NCBI RefSeq assembly: GCF_021648885.1
Contig: NZ_JAKJHZ010000010.1
Span: 186,001 to 250,000, forward strand
Direction: 5' to 3'
Origin: Nocardioides potassii
GTDB lineage: Bacteria; Actinomycetota; Actinomycetes; Propionibacteriales; Nocardioidaceae
Length of the DNA: 64,000 bases
Below the pieces are notes generated by a model. That model was not told the origin of the DNA, searched no databases, and saw only the letters and a program-made list of their open reading frames with translations. Shown here one piece after another: positions 1 to 9,350 of this stretch. The position numbers and the translations under genes are program-made. The first letter of the stretch is position 1. Every line of letters starts with the position of its first letter.

Positions 1-256
1 GCGACTCCATCACCTCGTCGGCCCACTTCCGCGAGTGCGGGTTGCTCGCGATCGTCGCCCCGGCGAGGTTGACGACGGCGTCGGCCCGGGCGATGACGGC
101 GTCATCGACGTGGCCGGTGCTCGGGTCCCACCGGGACTCGCGCGCCGACGTCGGCTCGCGCCGGACGAGCGCGGTCACCTCGTGCCCGTGGACGCGGAGG
201 TGGTCGCTCAGGTGGGTGCCGAGGAAGCCGGACGCTCCTGCGATGACGACGCGCAT
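1..256 (-). CDS. TIGR01777-family NAD(P)-dependent epimerase (C-terminus beyond the window)
   Basis: The first 85 residues of a short-chain dehydrogenase/reductase-like protein read from ATG 256 toward base 1, with no stop inside the window. The N-terminus MRVVIAGASGFLGTHL is a Rossmann nucleotide-binding loop (GxSGFxG). Residues around 60-70 read DAVVNLAGATI, and ARxxRWD-like residues precede it, as in the TIGR01777/SDR39U1 group of putative sugar-nucleotide epimerases. The substrate of this group is not established. A GGAG-like ribosome site lies just before the ATG. It follows the ABC transporter gene's 3' end side by side on the same strand, 51 bp downstream of that gene's stop, so co-transcription is possible. 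Confidence 0.8.
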   Translation of the reverse strand, partial: MRVVIAGASGFLGTHLSDHLRVHGHEVTALVRREPTSARESRWDPSTGHVDDAVIARADAVVNLAGATIASNPHSRKWADEVMES

Positions 257-307
257 TGCTCCACCCAACCATGCGCGCCAAAGCGGGCAGACGGTGTCGG
301 GCGTGGG

Positions 308-3300
308 TCAGCCCGCGAGGTGGGCCCAGCGCGAGGACAGCTCGTGCCACGGACCGTGGTCGACCACGCGACCCGAGTCGAGCACGACGACCCGGTCGGC
401 CTGGGCGAGCGCGGCGGCCTTACTGGTCGCACCGATCACGGCGGCCCCGCGTTCGCGCAGCGCTCGCCAGAGCTCGATCTCCGTGGTGGCGTCGAGCGCG
501 GACGACACGTCGTCGGCCAGCAGGACGTCGGCCTCGGCGGCCAGCGCACGGGCGAGCGCCAGGCGCTGCACCTGGCCGCCCGAGAGGCGCACGCCGCGGT
601 GTCCGACGAGCGAGTCCGGTCCGCCCGCCTCGGCGACGTCGCGGCCCATCCGCGAGGTCTCGAGCGCGGGCATCACGGGCCGGTCGTCGTGGTCGAGGGC
701 CACGTTGTCGGTGAAGGTGCCGGACAGGACGCGCGGCACCTGCGCGACGTGGGCCACGCGAGCCGGACGCAGGGTGGTCTGCGGGTCGGTGACGACCTCG
801 TCGTTCCACCGGATCTCGCCGGTGGTGCTGACGAGGCCGGCCAGCGCGCCGAGCAGGCTCGACTTCCCGGAGCCGACCTGGCCCAGCAGGAGCACCAGCT
901 CGCCGGCCCCGACGGTCAGGTCGACGTCCTGCACGCCGAGGGTGCCGTCGTCGTGCACGGCGCTCAGCCCGTCGATCGTGAGCGTGCGGAGCGGGTCGCG
1001 CTGGGCTCGCGCCGGTGCGTCGGCGGTGCCGGCGGACAGGTCCATCCCAGCCGGCAGCCGCATCAGGTCACCGCCTCCGGCCAGTGCGCTGGTGGCGTGC
1101 ATCCACGCCCGCACGCCGGGCGCCTCAGTGACGACCGCCCCGGCGACCCGGCCGAACCAGTCGAACCCGCTGACCGCGTTGGCGACGAGCAGGGCCGTCG
1201 CCAGGCCCCAGTGGCCGGACAGCAGGCCCGCCCAGGCGGCGACGACGCCGCACTGGACCATCACGACCGGCACGCCGTCGAGCAGCGACTGCACGCGGTG
1301 CTCGCGGACGGCCGCGTCGACGCGCCCGCCGTCGACCTCGCGCAGGTGGCGGTGGAGGTGGGGAGTGGCGGCGGCGAGCTTGACCGTGCGGATCGACTCG
1401 AGCGTGGACACGAGGGCCTGGCCGAAGCCGGCGCGGGCCGCCGAGGCCGCCGCGGCGGACCGGCCCGCGACCCGTCGCCCGAGCGAGGACGCGAGCGCGG
1501 AGGCGATCATCACGGCGAGCAGGACGGCTCCGGCGAGCCACGTGCCGGCGATGACGGCGGTGATGGTCGCGACCAGCAGGCCGTTGACGAAGTCGACCCA
1601 TCGATCGGTGTAGCGGGCGATGCGGTCGGCGTCCATGGCGCGCGCGACGACCTCGCCCGGCGGCGTACGGACGAGCCGGCGCTGCTCGGTCTGGCCGGCG
1701 AGGACGGCGGCGCGGACACGCATCCGGGCCTCGACCCACCAGTGCGGGTAGGTCCAGAAGGCCTGTGACAGCAGGAGCGGGCCGATCATCAGGGAGAGCA
1801 CCAGGGCGGCGAGCAGCAGCCCCGGGGACTCGTCACGCTGGAGGTCGGTGACGACGTGGCCCCAGACGAAGCCGGTGACGGCGCCGTAGGCACCGGTCAG
1901 GGAGGCGACGAGGAACAGCGAGGCCCCGAACAGGCCCCACTCCGGCTTGAGCCGGATGGTGTGCCAGACCTGGCGCATCAGCCCGAGCGGCGGGTCGACG
2001 TGGGGCGGCTCGGGCGGCGTCGTGCTGCGGCGCACGGAGCCGATCGAGGCGTCCTCGTGGTGGTGCTCCTCGATGACCACCTCGTGGGCGGCCGCGGCGA
2101 GGAGGTCGCGGAACGGACCGGGCTCGGACGCCAGGCGCTCGCGCGGTCCGTGCTGCACGACGCGCCCGGACTCGAGGACGGCGACCTGCTCGGCGCGCTC
2201 GGTGGTCGAGAGCCGGTGGGCGACGAGGATGCCGGTGCGTCCGGCGATGAGCCGGTCGGCGGCCCGCACCACGCGGGCCTCGGTGACCGGGTCCATCCGG
2301 GCGGTCGCCTCGTCGAGGACGACCACGCTGACGTCGCGGACCAGCAGGCGCGCGAACGCCACCAGCTGCTCCTCGCCCGCGGAGAGGCTGGTGCCCCCGG
2401 GCCCCAGCAGCGTGTCGAGACCCTCGGGCAGCCCGGCGACCCAGTCGGTCAGCCCGAGCTCGTCGACCGCTGCCGCGACCTGCTCGACCGGGGCGTCGCC
2501 GAAGAGCCGGATGTTGTCGGCGAGGGTGCCGGCGAGGATCTCGGTGCGCTGGGTGACGACGCCGACCTCGGCGCGCAGTCGCTGGAGGTCGAGGTCGCGC
2601 ACGTCGACACCCCCGATGAACACGGACCCGCGCGGCGGCTCGACCGCGCGCGACAGCAGCGAGGCCAGGGTCGACTTGCCGGACCCGGTGCGTCCGACGA
2701 GCGCGCACGTGTGGCCGGCCGGGACCCGGAGGTCGACGTCCCGCAGGGCGAACGAGCCGGTGCCGTAGGAGAACTCCAGGCCGCGCAGCTCGACGTCCAG
2801 CGGGCCGTGGGGCAGGGACTGCCCGCCGACCGGCTCGGCCGCCACCGCGAGCATGCCGCGCAACCGCAGCACGGCGCCCATGCCCTCCTGCAGGTCGGGC
2901 AGGTGGCGGGCGAGCATGTCGACCTGGCCGACGAACATCGTGGTGACGAGGAAGAGGGTGACGAGCCGGGCGGTGGAGAGGTCACCACCGAGCACCAGTG
3001 CGGTGCCGATGAGCCCGGTCGCGGCCAGCACGCCGTGCAGCAGCGCGCCGCTGCGCCGGGTGACGCTGACCTCGATCTGCAGCACGCCGGTGAGGCGGCG
3101 GTGGATCTCCGCGGCGAGCTGGGCGTTGCGGCGCAGGACGTGGGCCTGGCCCAGGGACGTGCGGATGTCGTCGCGCGCGGCCACCCCCTCCTCGGTGGAG
3201 GCGGCGTGGTCGGTCCACGCGGCCTCCTCGAGCACCTTGCGCTCGGCGATCTGGGGGAGGAGCCGACGGATGGCGAACCACACCAGCACGCCGCACAGCG

Positions 3301-3817
3301 GGAACAGGAACGCCGCCGGCCACCACGTCACGCTGGCGACGATCCACAGCGGACCCGCCGACAGCACGGTGCGCAGGGCCATCCACACGCCCCAGCGCAT
3401 GAGCTGGCCCACCTCCCAGGTGTCGTCGTCGATGCGGTCGAGCACCTCGCCGACCGCCTGCTCGGACAGCTCGGAGAGCGGTTGCGCCATCGCTGCGTCG
3501 ATGAGGTCGGCGCGGAGCCGGCCCTCGGCGCGGTCCACGATGACGCCCCAGATGGTGCGGGCGGCGGTGTCGACGAAGGCGCCGCCCACCACGCACAGGG
3601 CGAGGAGGGTGACGAGCGTCTGGGTGGGGGTGTCGGCCAGGCGGCCGGCGACCACGCTACCGAGCGAGGACGCGACCGCGCCGACCAGCGCCATCACCAG
3701 GCAGACCACGGTCAGGGGACGGCGGACTCGCCGCCAGTCGACGGGCTGGCGGTCTGCGGGGAGCTCCGACGCGGGGGTGGTCGCGCCAGTGGAGCGGGAG
3801 GCTTCGGTGATCGTCAC
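308..3817 (-). CDS. Fused ABC exporter with two TMD-NBD halves, one ATP site degenerate
   Basis: A single 1169-residue polypeptide holds two full exporter half-molecules, each a six-helix-type membrane domain followed by an ATPase. NBD1 has Walker A GRTGSGKST near residue 375, signature LSAGE near 477 and Walker B VVVLDEAT near 502. NBD2 has Walker A GQVGSGKSS near 977, signature LSGGQ near 1077 and Walker B VLLADDVSS near 1100, where Asp replaces the catalytic Glu. The weak signature and the Asp fall on the same composite ATP site, as in asymmetric exporters. These usually export lipids, peptides or drugs; the substrate here is unknown. The start is GTG 3817, nine nt after a TAGCCT box. It was probably formed by fusion of a heterodimeric pair. 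Confidence 0.9.
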   Translation of the reverse strand: MTITEASRSTGATTPASELPADRQPVDWRRVRRPLTVVCLVMALVGAVASSLGSVVAGRLADTPTQTLVTLLALCVVGGAFVDTAARTIWGVIVDRAEGRLRADLIDAAMAQPLSELSEQAVGEVLDRIDDDTWEVGQLMRWGVWMALRTVLSAGPLWIVASVTWWPAAFLFPLCGVLVWFAIRRLLPQIAERKVLEEAAWTDHAASTEEGVAARDDIRTSLGQAHVLRRNAQLAAEIHRRLTGVLQIEVSVTRRSGALLHGVLAATGLIGTALVLGGDLSTARLVTLFLVTTMFVGQVDMLARHLPDLQEGMGAVLRLRGMLAVAAEPVGGQSLPHGPLDVELRGLEFSYGTGSFALRDVDLRVPAGHTCALVGRTGSGKSTLASLLSRAVEPPRGSVFIGGVDVRDLDLQRLRAEVGVVTQRTEILAGTLADNIRLFGDAPVEQVAAAVDELGLTDWVAGLPEGLDTLLGPGGTSLSAGEEQLVAFARLLVRDVSVVVLDEATARMDPVTEARVVRAADRLIAGRTGILVAHRLSTTERAEQVAVLESGRVVQHGPRERLASEPGPFRDLLAAAAHEVVIEEHHHEDASIGSVRRSTTPPEPPHVDPPLGLMRQVWHTIRLKPEWGLFGASLFLVASLTGAYGAVTGFVWGHVVTDLQRDESPGLLLAALVLSLMIGPLLLSQAFWTYPHWWVEARMRVRAAVLAGQTEQRRLVRTPPGEVVARAMDADRIARYTDRWVDFVNGLLVATITAVIAGTWLAGAVLLAVMIASALASSLGRRVAGRSAAAASAARAGFGQALVSTLESIRTVKLAAATPHLHRHLREVDGGRVDAAVREHRVQSLLDGVPVVMVQCGVVAAWAGLLSGHWGLATALLVANAVSGFDWFGRVAGAVVTEAPGVRAWMHATSALAGGGDLMRLPAGMDLSAGTADAPARAQRDPLRTLTIDGLSAVHDDGTLGVQDVDLTVGAGELVLLLGQVGSGKSSLLGALAGLVSTTGEIRWNDEVVTDPQTTLRPARVAHVAQVPRVLSGTFTDNVALDHDDRPVMPALETSRMGRDVAEAGGPDSLVGHRGVRLSGGQVQRLALARALAAEADVLLADDVSSALDATTEIELWRALRERGAAVIGATSKAAALAQADRVVVLDSGRVVDHGPWHELSSRWAHLAG

Positions 3818-3826
3818 GGTGTCTTC

Positions 3827-3832
3827 AGGCTA
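3827..3832 (-). promoter_or_regulatory. -10 box (TAGCCT) of the ABC exporter gene
   Basis: TAGCCT read on the minus strand fits the actinobacterial TANNNT -10 consensus and ends nine nt before GTG 3817. This leaves almost no 5' leader. No ribosome-binding site is visible, consistent with a leaderless or near-leaderless transcript. Confidence 0.5.
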
Positions 3833-3883
3833 GGTGGTGGGACCGACAGCGCGCGCCCGGTTTTCGGGAGTGGGCCGCACGTG

Positions 3884-3920
3884 GCAGGACCCCGGTCGCC
3901 GACGGCGACCGGGGTCCTGC
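3884..3920 (-). terminator. Strong GC-rich terminator hairpin after sucB
   Basis: A perfect 17-bp stem (3884-3900 with 3904-3920) closes a 3-nt loop, 13 nt beyond the sucB stop codon on the minus strand. There is no U-tract, as is common in high-GC actinobacteria. It probably separates the lpdA-sucB operon from the ABC exporter gene. Confidence 0.75.
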
Positions 3921-3932
3921 TGGGGACGTAAC

Positions 3933-5897
3933 TCAGACCTCGAACTGTCCAGCCTCGAGGCGCTTCTTGACCTCCTGCAGGAACCGGCCCGCGTCGGCGC
4001 CGTCGACCAGCCGGTGGTCGTAGGTCAGCGACAGGTGGACCATGTGGCGCACCGCGATCGTCTCGCCCAGGTTGGGGTCGTCGATCACGACGGCACGCTT
4101 GACGACTGCACCCGGGCCGAGGATCGCGACCTGCGGCTTGTTGATGATCGGGGTGTCGAAGAGCGCCCCGAAGCTGCCCAGGTTGGTGATCGTGAACGTG
4201 CCGCCCGACAGCTCGTCGGGGGTGATCTTGTTGGTGCGGGTGCGCTCGGCGACGTCGGCGATCTTCTTCGCCAGGCCGGCGATCGACAGGTCGCCCGCCT
4301 CCTTGACGACCGGCGTGAGCAGGCCCTTCTCGGTGTCGACCGCGAAGGCGATGTTCTCGCGGTCGAAGTAGGTCACCTCGCCCTTGTCGGTGTCGATCGC
4401 CGCGTTGAGCTTGGGGTGCAGCTTGAGCGCGTCGATCGCCGCCTTGGCGAAGAACGGCAGGTAGGTCAGCTTCACGCCCTCGCGCGCCAGGAAGTCGTTC
4501 TTAGACGCCTCCCGCAGGCGGGCGATCGCCGTGACGTCGACCTCCATGACCTGGGTGAGCTGGGCCGCCTCCTGCAGCGACTCGACCATGCGCGTGGCGA
4601 TGACCTTGCGCAGGCGCGAGAGCGGCTCGGTCGTCCCGCGCAGCGGCGACGGCGCAGCCGACGACGGCGCGGCGGCGGCCGGCGGAGCACCCGCGGCAGC
4701 CGGTGCCGCCGCGGCGGGCGCGGCCGGTGCAGCAGGCGCGGCCTGCTGCTGCTGGGCAGCAGCGGCGTCGAGGACGTCCTGCTTGCGGATCCGGCCACCG
4801 ACGCCGGTGCCGGTCACCGAGCCGAGGTCGACCCCGTGCTGGTCGGCCATCTTGCGCACCAGCGGCGTGACGTACGCCGTCTGGTCGCGGCCACCGTCAC
4901 CCGAGGGCGACGACGGTGCCTGGGCGGCGGCGTCGGTGCGCTGCGGCTCGGGCTCGCCCTGCGGCGCGGGGGCGTAGGGCGCCTCGCCCTTGGCCTCCGG
5001 CTCCGCCTGCTGCGGCTCGTCCTGCTGCGAGCCTCGGGAGTCCTGCTTCGCCGACTCCGGGGTCTCGTCGCCGGGCGGGAGCTGACCGGTCTCCTCGACC
5101 GCCTGCTCCTCCTGCTCGGCCTTCTTCTCCGCCTGCTCCTCGTCCTTGGGCTGGGCCTCGGGCGTGGCCTGGGCGGGTGCGTCGTCGGCGGACCCGATCA
5201 CGGCGAGCTCGGCGCCGACCTCGACGGTCTCGTCCTCCTCGGCCTTGATCTCGAGCAGCGTGCCCGCGACGGGCGAGGGGATCTCGGTGTCGACCTTGTC
5301 GGTCGAGACCTCGAGCAGCGGCTCGTCGACGGCGACCTCGTCGCCGACCTGCTTGAGCCAGCGGGTGACGGTCCCCTCGGTGACGGACTCACCGAGCGCC
5401 GGGAGCGTCACCGACGTACCGGAACCACCGGAGCCACCCGAGCCACCCGAGGAGCCGGAGTCGGCGGCCTTCTCGGCGGCCGGCTCCTCCTGCGCGGGGG
5501 CGTCGTCCTTCTCGGACTCGGGGGTCTCGTCGCCGGGCGGCAGCTCGCCGGTCTGCTCGGCGACCTGCTCCTCCTGCTCGGCCTTCTTCTCCGACTCCGC
5601 GTCGTCCTTCGGCTGGGCCTCGGGCTCGGCGGACTCGGTGGCGTCGCCCACGGACTCGCCCTCCTCGCCGATCACGCCCAGGACCGCACCGACCTCGACG
5701 GTGTCGTCCTCGTTGGCCTTGATCTCGAGCAGCGTGCCGGCGACCGGCGAGGGGATCTCGGTGTCGACCTTGTCGGTGGAGACCTCCAGCAGCGGCTCGT
5801 CGACGGCAACCGTGTCACCGACCTGCTTGAGCCAGCGGGTGACGGTGCCCTCGGTGACGGACTCGCCGAGTGCGGGGAGGGTGACTTCGGAGGCCAT
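3933..5897 (-). CDS. sucB: 2-oxo acid dehydrogenase E2 (dihydrolipoamide acyl/succinyltransferase), two lipoyl domains
   Basis: This is the E2 core subunit that carries acyl groups on lipoyl-lysine to CoA in the 2-oxoglutarate (and in actinobacteria often pyruvate) dehydrogenase complex. There are two nearly identical lipoyl domains (residues 5-78, lipoyl Lys43; residues 163-236, lipoyl Lys201), each followed by an acidic Glu/Lys/Pro-rich linker. Then come a peripheral subunit-binding domain near 343-378 ([16 protein letters not shown]) and a catalytic domain that includes the [14 protein letters not shown] active-site motif. Length is 654 residues. AAGGAA lies 5 nt before ATG 5897. It lies 43 bp downstream of lpdA on the same strand, so E3 and E2 form an operon. 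The lipoyl-plus-linker unit looks like a tandem internal duplication. Confidence 0.93.
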   Translation of the reverse strand: MASEVTLPALGESVTEGTVTRWLKQVGDTVAVDEPLLEVSTDKVDTEIPSPVAGTLLEIKANEDDTVEVGAVLGVIGEEGESVGDATESAEPEAQPKDDAESEKKAEQEEQVAEQTGELPPGDETPESEKDDAPAQEEPAAEKAADSGSSGGSGGSGGSGTSVTLPALGESVTEGTVTRWLKQVGDEVAVDEPLLEVSTDKVDTEIPSPVAGTLLEIKAEEDETVEVGAELAVIGSADDAPAQATPEAQPKDEEQAEKKAEQEEQAVEETGQLPPGDETPESAKQDSRGSQQDEPQQAEPEAKGEAPYAPAPQGEPEPQRTDAAAQAPSSPSGDGGRDQTAYVTPLVRKMADQHGVDLGSVTGTGVGGRIRKQDVLDAAAAQQQQAAPAAPAAPAAAAPAAAGAPPAAAAPSSAAPSPLRGTTEPLSRLRKVIATRMVESLQEAAQLTQVMEVDVTAIARLREASKNDFLAREGVKLTYLPFFAKAAIDALKLHPKLNAAIDTDKGEVTYFDRENIAFAVDTEKGLLTPVVKEAGDLSIAGLAKKIADVAERTRTNKITPDELSGGTFTITNLGSFGALFDTPIINKPQVAILGPGAVVKRAVVIDDPNLGETIAVRHMVHLSLTYDHRLVDGADAGRFLQEVKKRLEAGQFEV

Positions 5898-5940
5898 GTG
5901 GTTCCTTCGCTCGCGGATGGTGTCTGGGATTCGTGGATGG

Positions 5941-7311
5941 TCAGGAGTGGGCGTGCAGCGGCTTGCCGGCCAGGGCCAGGTGGGCCTCGCCGAGCGCCTC
6001 GTTCTGGGTGGGGTGCGCGTGCACGAGCGGCGCCACGTCCTCGGCGTGCGCCTCCCAGTTGTAGATCAGCTGCGCCTCGCCGATGAGCTCGCCGACGCGG
6101 TCTCCCACCATGTGGACGCCGAGGACGGGGCCGTCCTTCAGGCCGACGAGCTTCACGAAGCCCTGGGTCTGGAGGATCTGGCTCTTGCCGTTGCCGCCGA
6201 GGTCGTAGGTGATGGTGGTGACGTCGTCGCCGTGGAGCTCGCGGGCGCGCGCCTCGTCGAGGCCGACCGACGCGATCTCGGGGTGGGAGTACGTCACCCG
6301 CGGGATGCCGGACTCGTCGACCGGGCGGGGGTCGCGGCCGGCGATGTCCTCGGCGACGAAGATGCCCTGCTGGAAGCCACGGTGGGCGAGCTGGAAACCG
6401 GGGACGATGTCGCCGACGGCGCGGACGCCCTCGACGTTGGTGCGGCAGCGCTCGTCGGCGAGCACGAAGCCACGCTCCATCGCGATGCCCTGCTCGGCGT
6501 AGCCGAGGCCATCGGTGGCCGGGCCACGGCCGACGGCGACGAGGAGGACCTCGGCCTCGATGACGTCGCCGCCCTCGACGGTGACGGCGACACCGCTGTC
6601 GGTGTGCTTGACGCTCTGGAAGGGCGTGCCGGTGAAGAAGTTGATCCCGCGCTTGCGGAAGGCGCGCTCGAGCGCCTTGGAGGACGCCTCGTCCTCGGCG
6701 GCCACGAGCCGTGGCAGCGCCTCGATGATCGTGACGTCGCTTCCGAACGACCTCCACACGCTGGCGAACTCGCAGCCGATGACGCCACCGCCGAGGACGA
6801 TCGCGGAGGCGGGGACGCGGTCGAGCCGCAGGGCGTGCTCGGAGGTGATGACGCGCGTGCCGTCGACCTCCAGGCCGGGGAGCGTACGGCTGTAGGAGCC
6901 GGACGCGAGGACGACGTGGGTGCCCGTGTGCTCGGTGCCGTCGACGGTCACCGTGCGCGGTCCCGTCAGGGTGCCGGTGCCCTCGATGACGGTGATGCCG
7001 CGGGACTTGATCAGGCCGGTGAGGCCCCTGAACAGTCGGTCGACGACCTTGTCCTTGTAGGCGTTGACGGCCGGCATGTCGACGCCCTCCAGGCTCGTCC
7101 GGACGCCGAACTGCCCGGCCTCGCGCGCGGAGTCGGCGACCTCGGCCGCGTGGAGCAGCGCCTTCGTCGGGATGCAGCCCACGTGGAGGCAGGTGCCGCC
7201 GAGGTTGCCCTTCTCGACCAGTCCGACCGTCAGGCCCAGCTGGGCCGCTCGCAGGGCGCAGGCGTAGCCGCCCGAACCTGCCCCGAGGACGAGGACGTCG
7301 AACTGCGCCAC
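5941..7311 (-). CDS. lpdA: Dihydrolipoyl dehydrogenase (E3)
   Basis: A flavoprotein that reoxidises dihydrolipoamide of 2-oxo acid dehydrogenase and glycine cleavage complexes with NAD+. The N-terminus [16 protein letters not shown] is the FAD-binding GxGxxG fold. [13 protein letters not shown] holds the redox-active disulfide, and a second [10 protein letters not shown] fold binds [16 protein letters not shown] near the C-terminus is the active-site His-Glu pair. I chose GTG 7311 (456 residues) because GGGAGGAAA lies just upstream and homology begins there. Codons further upstream in the same frame look like non-coding extension. It is first in the lpdA-sucB operon and diverges from a small unknown gene. 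Confidence 0.95.
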   Translation of the reverse strand: MAQFDVLVLGAGSGGYACALRAAQLGLTVGLVEKGNLGGTCLHVGCIPTKALLHAAEVADSAREAGQFGVRTSLEGVDMPAVNAYKDKVVDRLFRGLTGLIKSRGITVIEGTGTLTGPRTVTVDGTEHTGTHVVLASGSYSRTLPGLEVDGTRVITSEHALRLDRVPASAIVLGGGVIGCEFASVWRSFGSDVTIIEALPRLVAAEDEASSKALERAFRKRGINFFTGTPFQSVKHTDSGVAVTVEGGDVIEAEVLLVAVGRGPATDGLGYAEQGIAMERGFVLADERCRTNVEGVRAVGDIVPGFQLAHRGFQQGIFVAEDIAGRDPRPVDESGIPRVTYSHPEIASVGLDEARARELHGDDVTTITYDLGGNGKSQILQTQGFVKLVGLKDGPVLGVHMVGDRVGELIGEAQLIYNWEAHAEDVAPLVHAHPTQNEALGEAHLALAGKPLHAHS

Positions 7312-7411
7312 AGGCTTTCCTCCCGATGCTCGGACTCGATGGGCCGCGTCTCCCGGATGCGGCTCGCCCATCCTTGCACTTGTTCGTTGGGCGGCGTGAG
7401 GGGTGTCCCGG

Positions 7412-7417
7412 CAGAAT
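7412..7417 (+). promoter_or_regulatory. -10 box (CAGAAT) for a leaderless transcript
   Basis: CAGAAT ends seven nt before ATG 7425, placing the predicted start of transcription at or next to the start codon. This supports the second in-frame ATG (7425) over the one at 7416, which lies inside the box. Confidence 0.4.
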
Positions 7418-7424
7418 GTCCGCC

Positions 7425-7784
7425 ATGGGCATGTTCGACCGATTCCGGCGCAGTGGGCGCGTACGACGCCCCGCGCGGGACGCCGCACGCACCGGCTCCA
7501 CCACCGTCCGGGCCTCCGACGGCGAGGACGTCCGGCACCTCGAGCAGTTCGTGGCGAGCAGGCAGGGCGTCGAGGGCTTCGTCGAGCCGCGCACGGCCGT
7601 CAGCGACGTGACGCTGCTGCTCGTCGCGCATGACGGTGAGTGGACGCGCAGGCGCGTGCCGAGCGTGAAGTGGGCCCACGACTTCGCCAACCGTCACCGC
7701 GTGCCGTCGTACGATGCCGCCGTGGTCGGCGTGCCGCAGCGGATGCGCGACTACAACGCGCGCAAGAAGGCCCAGGGACTCTGA
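7425..7784 (+). CDS. Conserved-looking small basic protein, function unknown
   Basis: 119 residues. The N-terminus is very basic (about residues 4-22), followed by a compact domain with the strings VTLLLVAHDGEWTRRRVP and VPSYDAAVVGVPQRMRDYN. No signal peptide or membrane segment is visible. I do not recognise the family. It lies between lpdA (divergent) and pepA (convergent, stop codons 7 bp apart). Codon positions show the high third-base GC of real genes here. The start is ATG 7425, supported by a -10 box seven nt upstream; ATG 7416 would add three residues. Confidence 0.75.
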   Translation: MGMFDRFRRSGRVRRPARDAARTGSTTVRASDGEDVRHLEQFVASRQGVEGFVEPRTAVSDVTLLLVAHDGEWTRRRVPSVKWAHDFANRHRVPSYDAAVVGVPQRMRDYNARKKAQGL

Positions 7785-7791
7785 GCGGCCT

Positions 7792-9303
7792 CTAGCCCGC
7801 CATCGAGCGGGCCAGCTCGACCAGCGTGGTCACGCCGAATCCGGTGGCACCGCTCGGGACGTGGCCGTAGGGCGCGCCGGTGTTGATCTCCTTGCCGGCG
7901 ATGTCGAGGTGGGCCCACGGCAGGCCGCCGGTGAACTCGCGCAGGAACGCCGAGGCGTAGAGCCCACCGCCCCACCGCACCCAGTCGTGCTGGAGGAGGT
8001 CGGCGACCTTCGAGGAGCTGATCCGCTCCTTCATCTCCTCGGGGATCGGCATCCGCCAGTGCTGCTCGCCGGCTGCGACGCCGGCCGCCAGCACCGCAGC
8101 GACCTCGTCGTCGGTGCCCATGACGGCTCCGACCTTGTCGCCGAGCGCGAGCTGCATGTGGCCGGTCAGGGTGGCGATGTCGACGACGACGTCGGGCTCG
8201 TCCCCGACGGCCATCGAGAGCGCGTCGCCGAGCAGCATCCGGCCCTCGGCGTCGGTGTTGGCGATCTCGACGGTCGTCCCGCCGTGCATGGTGATGACGT
8301 CGCCGGGGCGCGTCGCGGTGCCGGACACCATGTTCTCCGCCATCGGGGCGTAGGTCGTCACCCTGAGCGGCAGCCCGAGGCGGGCGATGGCGAGCGTGGC
8401 GGCGACGACGCTGGCGGCGCCCGCCATGTCGCCCTTCATGTGGAGCATGCTCGAGGACGGCTTGATCGTCAGGCCACCTGAGTCGAAGGTGACGCCCTTG
8501 CCGATGAGCGCGAGGTGCGCCTTCGCGCCCCTGGGGGCGTAGGACAGCCGCACCAGGCGCGGCGGCGCGGCGCTGGAGCTGCCGACGCTGAGGATGCCGC
8601 CGCAGCCCATCTCGGCGAGCTGCTCGTGGTCGAAGACCTCGAGCTTGACCTTGGGGGCGCCGCGGCCCTTGGTGACCTCCTTGTGTGCCTTCGTCACCAG
8701 GTCGGCCAGCAGCGGGGGAGTGCAGTCGCGCGGCGGGGTGTTGACCCAGTCGCGGGTCAGTGCGACCGCGTCGGCGAGCACCTCGGCGCGCGCCAGGGCG
8801 TCGGTCGCCTCGCTGCGCCGGGCGATCGGGGTCAGCACGACGACGTCCGCGGGCTCGGTGGTCTCGGACCTGCTGCTCTTGTAGGCGGTGAACGCATAGC
8901 TGCCGAGGCGGTGCCCCTCGACGACCGCCGCCACCAGCTCGGGGGTCTCGCTCGGCAGGGCGAGGGCGACCGACGCGGCGTTGGGCACGCTGCGCGCCGC
9001 GACGCCCGCCGCACGCCGTACGGCGATAGGGTCGGCGGGGTCGGGACCGAGCCCCACGAAGACCAGCAGTGGCGCGTTGACCTCGTCGCGCGTCGGCGCC
9101 TTCACGGCCTCTCCGGCCTTGCCGGTCACGCCCATCGTCGACAGGAACGCGCCCAGCCGGCGGCCGTGGGCCTTGCTCACGTCCTCGGCCGCGTCGCAGA
9201 GCCGCGGGCCCTTGTCGCTCGCGACGACCCCCACGACCACGGCGTCGGCTCGGGTCTTCGCGGGGCTGGCACTGCGCAGGGAGTACGAGGTCACCCGGGG
9301 CAT
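7792..9303 (-). CDS. pepA: Leucyl aminopeptidase (M17 family)
   Basis: A cytosolic zinc/manganese aminopeptidase that removes N-terminal residues and feeds peptide turnover. 503 residues, the usual length. The C-terminal catalytic half contains GKGVTFDSGGLTIKP and the M17 signature NTDAEGRMLLGDAL, with the metal-binding Asp and Glu and catalytic Arg. The N-terminal domain is the typical poorly conserved macro-like domain. ATG 9303 is 47 bp from the gcvT start, so the two genes diverge. The pepA-lpdA-sucB neighbourhood is also found in Streptomyces. Confidence 0.95.
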   Translation of the reverse strand: MPRVTSYSLRSASPAKTRADAVVVGVVASDKGPRLCDAAEDVSKAHGRRLGAFLSTMGVTGKAGEAVKAPTRDEVNAPLLVFVGLGPDPADPIAVRRAAGVAARSVPNAASVALALPSETPELVAAVVEGHRLGSYAFTAYKSSRSETTEPADVVVLTPIARRSEATDALARAEVLADAVALTRDWVNTPPRDCTPPLLADLVTKAHKEVTKGRGAPKVKLEVFDHEQLAEMGCGGILSVGSSSAAPPRLVRLSYAPRGAKAHLALIGKGVTFDSGGLTIKPSSSMLHMKGDMAGAASVVAATLAIARLGLPLRVTTYAPMAENMVSGTATRPGDVITMHGGTTVEIANTDAEGRMLLGDALSMAVGDEPDVVVDIATLTGHMQLALGDKVGAVMGTDDEVAAVLAAGVAAGEQHWRMPIPEEMKERISSSKVADLLQHDWVRWGGGLYASAFLREFTGGLPWAHLDIAGKEINTGAPYGHVPSGATGFGVTTLVELARSMAG

Positions 9304-9337
9304 GTTAGGGGAGTCCGGGAGCCTCGGAGCGCTGCGG

Positions 9338-9343
9338 TAGGTT
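9338..9343 (+). promoter_or_regulatory. -10 box (TAGGTT) of gcvT, leaderless
   Basis: TAGGTT ends seven nt before ATG 9351, so transcription should start at the A of the start codon or one nt earlier. There is no Shine-Dalgarno sequence, consistent with a leaderless mRNA. Confidence 0.55.
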
Positions 9344-9350
9344 GCGCGAC

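Noticed and set aside
1856-3931. Long plus-strand open frame (over 690 codons) opposite the ABC exporter
   Set aside because: Shadow of the minus-strand gene: in very GC-rich DNA antisense frames stay open. Its product is low-complexity Gly/Arg/Asp/His sequence with no domain, while the minus strand encodes clear ABC motifs.
7312-7690. Longer lpdA start
   Set aside because: GTG 7311 has a strong GGGAGGAAA site and begins the FAD fold directly; the extension is antisense to the divergent small gene.
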